The notes below the pieces were generated by a model that saw only the letters and a program-made list of their open reading frames with translations, ran no database searches and had not been told where the DNA came from. Shown piece by piece: positions 57,701-64,000 of a stretch of 64,000 nt of DNA; position 1 is the stretch's first letter; each line of letters begins with the position of its first letter. The translations under genes were made by a program, and so were the position numbers. The DNA lies in assembly GCA_964057225.1 (NCBI GenBank), contig OZ059898.1:12425767-12489766 (forward strand). The letters run 5' to 3'. This DNA is from Auanema rhodensis (lineage: Eukaryota > Nematoda > Chromadorea > Rhabditida > Rhabditidae).

Positions 57701-60700
57701 TAGAATATGATGATTATCTGTTGTCTTTGTGGGCTTATTTACCATAATTCACTGATCCTGAACCGGATGGTAAACAGAATCCACCGATGCTTTCTGTTCC
57801 TGCAGGGCAGGTACATACATTTCGAACGCAAAATGATCCTCCAGTACAAATATTTGGATTTGTAGCACAGCTAACACCAGGAGATTCTAAAATAATTCAG
57901 ATCTCAATTGAAATATTCTGATCAAAATCTTACTTGCAACATTTCCTGATCCTGCTGAAACACAGTTGCCTTCAATGGCAATGAATCCTTTGGGACATGT
58001 GCAAATTCCTCCGATACATATGGAGCCATGGCTACATCGTTCACCACGGCTACAACTTTCAAGAGCTTTAGCTTAAAAAACAAACAAACAGATGTGATCA
58101 AAAAATCAAAAAATTATACCAAGTACTGGGCTGCAGATATTCAAAACTGTGTTATAACCTGATGGACATTCACAGCGGAAATTGACACAAGATGCACCAC
58201 CATCGCAGAAAACTCCAGACTGACATTGGTCTCCGGGAGTAACAATTCGTGCAGAAACTGAAAAGGAGTTATTAAAGATATACTGTCGTTTGAACATTTA
58301 TACTTGTGGATTTGTCTAAGCAAGTACTAGCAGCTTGAACCATTTCAGCAGGGCATTTGCAGATTCCAGAAGTGCAAACACCTCCATGTCCACAGCTCGA
58401 TACAGATGAGCAACGATCACCAAGAGGAAGTCGAGTGGAAACAGTCTGTTTCATTACATATTCAGCCGAAAATTAGAAAAACATATAAAAGGCAATCAAA
58501 ACTTCAAAACTTACTTCGAGCATTTTGTTTTTGAATGCGACATCTTCTGTTTTACGAATAGGATCAATGGCAATTCGTCTTTTGACTGGATATTAGCAAA
58601 AACATGCATATTAGTTTATTAGTATTATAGGAAAATGTTATAAGCTATAGGAATTAAGCATGCGATTTTAAGATTTAATAGAAAAATTTCTTCTAAATTA
58701 GTAAAAAGTACCTCTCATACGTGAAACACATTTATTTCCTCTAATGCTAAAGTTTTCAGCACATTCACAGATTCCATTTCTGCATTCACTACCACCACGA
58801 CATCTCTCTCCTTCCAAGCATGACATACCAGGATCAACTGAATCAAATTTCAAGACTTGATTGACATTTTGGCATAGTTACCGTAAGTAAATGGAATACA
58901 GAAACCAAAGCGACTAAGAGCTAAGCCAGCTTGGCAACGACATACTCCACTAACGCATTCAGCTCCAGATGGACATTGATTAGAGGCAATACATGTACGA
59001 GCTGCAAATATTGGTTGAACCTAATTCTTATACTATATATTAATTTTAAGATAAAATTAGAAGCTATATATAGGTTAAAAAATGAGTTGTACCATCAATG
59101 GGACTTAGACACTTTTCTCCATGAAGCTCTAAGCCTTCCGGACATTGACAAACATCTTGAACGCAAACAGAACAGTTTGAACAGAAAGTTACATGATCAC
59201 ATGAATGACCAGGTTTAGCAACTGAAGTAAAACAAAAAATAAACAAAAATAAACATGCAAACATAAACAATTGAAAAACAAACTAAGGTCAAACATAAAA
59301 CACACTTTTGAACCAGAATGATGGACGGGCAGTTGATTCAATTGAAGGAGCTGGTATTGGCATGAATGGATCAATTACATATGGTAAAGGTGGTACTGTA
59401 GGCCGAATGATGGATAGTGTTGATATGTATTCGAAGGTAGTTGTAGTTGATGGTACTGTAGATGTTGTAGGTAATGGAGTAGTTGATGTTGTCGTAGTAG
59501 TTGTTGTAGTTGTAGGTTTTGGTGTAGTAGTAGTAGTAGTTGTTGTTGTTGTGCTTGTAGTAGTTGGTACAGTAGTTGATACTGGAGCTGTAGTCGTTTT
59601 CAAGCTTTGAAATCTATTTCGAACTAGCTGTGTTGTTGGCTTGGAGAAGGATTCTCGTTCAATTATATTACGAACTGTAATAGATAAGACTGAGTTATAA
59701 TATAGAATAGACAGACAATAAACATACTTTCTTGAAGAGTTCTACATTCTCCACGGAAAAGTGTATAATCATCGACGCAGATACAGATTCCAGCTTGACA
59801 TTGACTATGACCACCACATGTTTCTCCCAAAGCGCAGCTTGACGATGGAGGTACTGAAAATAGTTTATTCTATAAGTCATTTTGATTTCTACATGAACAT
59901 ACCAACTACATGAGTTTTTCTGCGAATACACATGTGATTGACCAAAAGGAAAGCTGGGGGGCATCTACACAGCCCACCAATACAGACAGATCCAACAATA
60001 CATTCGCGATGACGATCACATGCTTCTCCTGGCAATACATAACGTTGCACCAAATCTTCAGGGTTAGGCTTCAACAATTCGATAGTTGATTCGGTAGTTG
60101 TTGTTGTTATTGGTGCTTCTGTAGTTGTGGTGCTCGTAGTAGTGCTACTGGCGGTAACAGGAGCAGCACGGACTGTTTGTTTCATTGTCGTCGAAGGTGT
60201 TGGCATAGTTGTGGTGGTTGGGGATGGAGACGCCTTCAACATCTTAGCACTCAACGGCTCAATTCGGCGAATACACTGAGTAGAGCCGAAAACTCTAAAG
60301 CCAGGTTGACAGCCACACATAAGATTTGGAAGACAGTATGAGTTAAGAACAGCGCACTGATTATCATTAACACATGGCTCTTTGAGTAAGCCCACTAAAA
60401 GCAAATACAAACAGAACTTAAATAACATAGAAGTTGCCATGCAAACTTAAAAACAAACTTAAAACATACATCGTTTACGTGTACCAAGTGCTTGTGTCAC
60501 AGATACACATCTTCCATTCTTCATAATCATACCTAGTGTACAAACACATGCTCCATTTGAACATATAGCTAGACGGCCACAGTCACTATTCTGAGTGCAT
60601 CTGATTTCACTGCCTAACAGTGCACGTGGTTGTGGATGTGGAGTTGTCTGTTTGATTGATGACGTTGTAGTATAAGGCATTGGAGCATGTGGACGACGAG

Positions 60701-63700
60701 GATTTACAGGAACTGAATCAAACACAAAACACTTCAAACCAAACACAAGCATGCACAATTGTAATATTTGAAAAAGCGTGGAAAAAATGAATCGTACCTA
60801 TTATTGGAACTTTTCGTTCGCGATCAGCAACTCGAACACATTTTCCAGATCGGTTTAGGGTATCAGAAGGACATTTACAGGTTTGTGTTGTTTCATCACA
60901 TACTGAGCCGAAGTCACAGACATATGCTTCATTACATACATGTCCAGGAGGAACTATAACAAATTAGTTATAGCTTATAATCACAAGTTTAATGTAGATC
61001 ACCTCGTCGAATATCTTTACATTGCTGTCCAATAAGGTTTTTGCCTTGAGGACATGAGCACACTCCATTCAAGCACGAAGATCCACCAAGGCATTCATCA
61101 GTTGGCAAGCAATCACCACCAGGAACAACTGAAATTCGATGATTAAGACAAGATGATTTTGAAAATAAACAAGGTGCTCCCAAAAAATAAAGTTTGAACT
61201 AAAGAAATAAAATAAAATAGATTAAGCATGCATAATAAGTTGTAAAAAACTGTAGAGCGTATCTAGAAAAAGACAATTTTCACAATATTTTCTTCCAAAC
61301 TATTCAGATTGAAAAGAAAAACATACTTTGACGACCTCTCACACATTTTCCTTCTTTTATACGTTCTCCTGGTTTACATTGACATATACCATCAGAACAA
61401 AAAGCTAATCCAACACAGATATCTTCTGGATGACAAACTTGTCCAGGTCGTCCTGGAAACAAATAGTTTGTATGTTGTATGAGAGATGAACCGACTTGTG
61501 ACACGTGGTTTACAAATATCATCACGCTTAACTTGTCCAGGAGGACATTCACAGATGAAACCGTTACATTTTGAACCGCCAAGACACTCATCACCGTGTT
61601 GACAAGCTTCTAATGGCATAACTAAATGAAAAAAAATGAAATGGCTGAAAGATTTATTTGAAAAATTTACTTTTTTGTCGCATTTCACAACTTCCCGACC
61701 GTAATACCATACTTGAAAGACATTGACAAACTCCGTTACGACATACTGCTCGTCCAGTACATGTATCAGTTGATGTACAAACATTTCCCGGAGGAACTTA
61801 AATAAAATGAATAATAAACATGTATTAATCAATATGATTACCTTGTTTTTGTTTTAAACATTTGCCATTAGATGGTACAGTCGAAGGACTGCATTCACAT
61901 CGTCCACGAGCACAATATGATCCACCACCACAACGAACAATGTTTGATGTGCAAGAATCTCCTGGTCCAACTACAGTTACATAAATACATTTCTAAAGAA
62001 AAAAAACACGTTATTAACTATTAATTATATAAATATAAATAATAATAAATTTGAAAAAAAGAAGAACATACTCCATCCATAATCTGATATCCTCGTTTAC
62101 ATGTACATTTCTTCTCAGAATGATTGCATTCAGATCCACCGCTACATTCTTCACCGTTCGCACAGCTTTCACCAGCAGCAACTGAAATTCGATACAAAAT
62201 TAAAAAATTCAATAATTTTGTACAACCGCTTGTTGTCAAAATGAAAAATAAAAATGAATTTGTTCTCAATGACGTGATTCAAATAAATATTATATTATGC
62301 TAATTAGTATAGTTATATATACATATATAAGTTTTGTATATCAAATGCTTGAGCACGGACCTGTTGGACGGAAGACACATTGCTTATTCACTTCAATCTC
62401 ATCCTCAGCACAAGAGCATCGTCCATTACGACAAGATGAGCCACCAACGCAAAGCTCGTTGTTGGAACATGGATATCCTGGATGTGAACGTAATCGTTCT
62501 TGGCAAGTTTTTCCAATAATCTATAAAAAAATTTAAAATAATTCTCGAACATCACGGAATCGTTTCTGTACCATTTGAGTTTCTTTGATGCATTCACAAC
62601 GATGTGTTGTCACATCACACTGTGATTCTCCAATACAATCTTCTCCATGTCCACATGTCTCTCCTGGTAAAGCTAAAACAATTTTGTTTTAATATCAATC
62701 AAATATCTCGGAATGATCAAACCTGTTCGATGTTCAACACAAATATTGTTAAGAGGAGTCATTCCCAATGGACAAACACAGTGACCAGCTACACAGATTG
62801 CTCCTCCACCACAAGATATTCCCACACGAATGCAATTGCCACCAATATCAACTAAGGAGGATATGTGGTCAAAACAAAAAAAAACAGAAAAGTGAAAAGG
62901 TTAGATGAGATATTGTGAGACAAGCATGCAAATCAAACAGGTTAATGACCGTTTTTAGTGAATGTTGTTGGTGTTAGTGTTATGCTTTTGGGGGCTTTTC
63001 TTGTTGTGCTTGTTTGATTTATGGGTTTATTAGGCTTCTTGGCTAGTTTCTTTTTCATCAGCATCGTTGTTTGAGATTTCTGCAATAATTTTTTTGTGAT
63101 TAAGGTTGGAAAGATGAAGTGCGAACCTCTGATATAGGGCTTCGCATAAGTTTACGTTGGGACCAAAGGTTTTTGCAAGAACCATCGTTCATTTCTCCAA
63201 ACATACATTGACATCTGATTGAAATATGAGTAAGCTTGATAATAAAATTACGATTCTTACTTTTTCATTACACAGACACGTCCTTGATGACAATCCGCAT
63301 CGTAAGTACAACTGTTATCAGTTGGTGAGAGGGCAAACTGTTGTGTGCTAATACATAGTGATCCAACAGGTACAGTATCCTCTAAAATAGAAAAGTGTTA
63401 TCATTTAAGATCAAAAAATAAATTTAGTTTACCTGGACAAGTACATTGATTCCTACTGATATCACAAAAAGCACCTCCAGGGCATTGTTGCTTGCTATCA
63501 CACTGGCCCAAAGATGATCCAGAAGACCGGCATGTTCCTTGATTATTCACAGTTCCAAGTGGGCAAACACAAAAGCCATTTTGACAGTTTGATCCTCCAC
63601 TGCACATCTATAAAACAAGAGAAAGTTAGGTATAATCTAGGTTGTAACATACTTCTCCTTGAACACAAGATTGTCCTGGTGCTGCACTAACAGACTTCTG

Positions 63701-64000
63701 ACACACTCCATCAATAGGTTGAGATCCAGGAGGGCAGATGCAAATTTGACCAGAACAGAAGCTGCCACCAGCGCATACTTCTCCATTTGTGCAGCTGGAG
63801 CCTGGAGCTACCTGTGTTGCTGCACGACATTCTCCGGCAACAATAGCTAAGCCTGATGGACATTGACAAGTACCATTTACACAGACTGATAAGCCTAAAT
63901 GAAGGAAGAATAAGAAAATCATCTAATAAGATGTTTCGAACCTTGACACAGACTGTTGGCATCACAGGGCGAGCCAGCTGGAGAAGTTCGAACAGGCAGA
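54780..64000 (-). CDS. Large EB-module protein with Thr-rich segments (5' end outside window)
   Basis: Roughly 38 short exons in the window, most encoding one Cys-rich EB module, about thirty in all, with the pattern C-GG/GN-S.C-.G.C.CP.G (for example CSGGSNCQNGFCVCPLG). EB modules are extracellular, disulfide-bonded and typical of nematodes. Two linkers are mucin-like: a Thr run at about 59,330-59,600 and a Thr/Ser/Pro stretch at about 60,060-60,240. A Lys/Thr-rich exon lies at about 62,950-63,080. These are likely O-glycosylated or extended spacers. The last exons (55505-55377, 55324-55196, 55152-55015, 54826-54780) end with NTPCPTARDE. No start codon or signal peptide lies within the window, as the frame continues past 64,000. 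I infer a secreted or surface/cuticle matrix protein. I see no internal gene boundary, but two adjacent genes cannot be strictly excluded. Confidence 0.88.
59330..59603 (-). repeat. Thr-rich triplet repeat region inside the EB gene
   Basis: On the - strand, ACT/ACA/ACC triplets encode long Thr runs interrupted by Pro (TTTPKPTTT). The opposite strand reads as Val-rich, which is only a shadow. The tract is likely to vary in length between individuals. Confidence 0.85.

Noticed and set aside
59308-59610. Val/Gly-rich 100-codon frame on the + strand
   Set aside because: It is the complement of the Thr triplet repeat of the EB gene and has no independent support.

Overview
The window is nuclear DNA from a nematode. 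The evidence is a very AT-rich sequence, genes cut into many short exons by introns of about 40-60 bases, spliced-leader-like acceptors (TTTCAG) only one or two bases before several start codons, nematode-type 7TM chemoreceptors, and a large EB-module protein. Species and clade cannot be fixed from sequence alone. All gene models below were spliced by hand.

Region 1 (1-18,430) holds conserved single-copy genes. In order they are: the 3' part of a Pumilio/PUF RNA-binding protein (+), a prostaglandin E synthase 2-like membrane thioltransferase (+), an alpha-tubulin acetyltransferase of the MEC-17/ATAT family (+), the complete intraflagellar transport gene IFT172/osm-1 (-), and a secreted histidine acid phosphatase (+). 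A perfect RFX/DAF-19 X-box lies 57 bases upstream of the IFT172 start codon.

Region 2 (19,300-39,540) is a fast-evolving zone. It has two related Srh/Sri-like chemoreceptors, one Srx-like chemoreceptor, a small single-pass membrane protein, and twelve copies of a gene for one 86-residue cysteine-rich secreted peptide. The peptide genes form six head-to-head palindromic pairs. Four pairs sit in a 2.42-kb tandem array that also carries three copies of a second small gene (here called family A). Pairs 5 and 6 lie further right and are inverted as whole modules.

Region 3 (39,860-55,540) is six tandem copies of a 2.6-kb unit. Each unit has a two-exon gene of unknown function (family B, 127 residues, + strand) facing the 3' end of an EB-module gene (- strand). 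The sixth unit runs into the full EB-module gene (54,780 to beyond 64,000), so the other five EB ends are truncated duplicates.

The most striking structure links regions 2 and 3. Families A and B encode unrelated proteins but have the same upstream segment of about 660 bases (CCAAT boxes, GATA site, TATA region). Homology stops at the probable transcription start. Its left edge is the motif GGATACAACCGCTTACAC, which also ends each palindromic peptide-gene module and recurs at other rearrangement junctions. I infer that a strong promoter cassette and a palindromic two-gene module have been amplified and moved around in this region.
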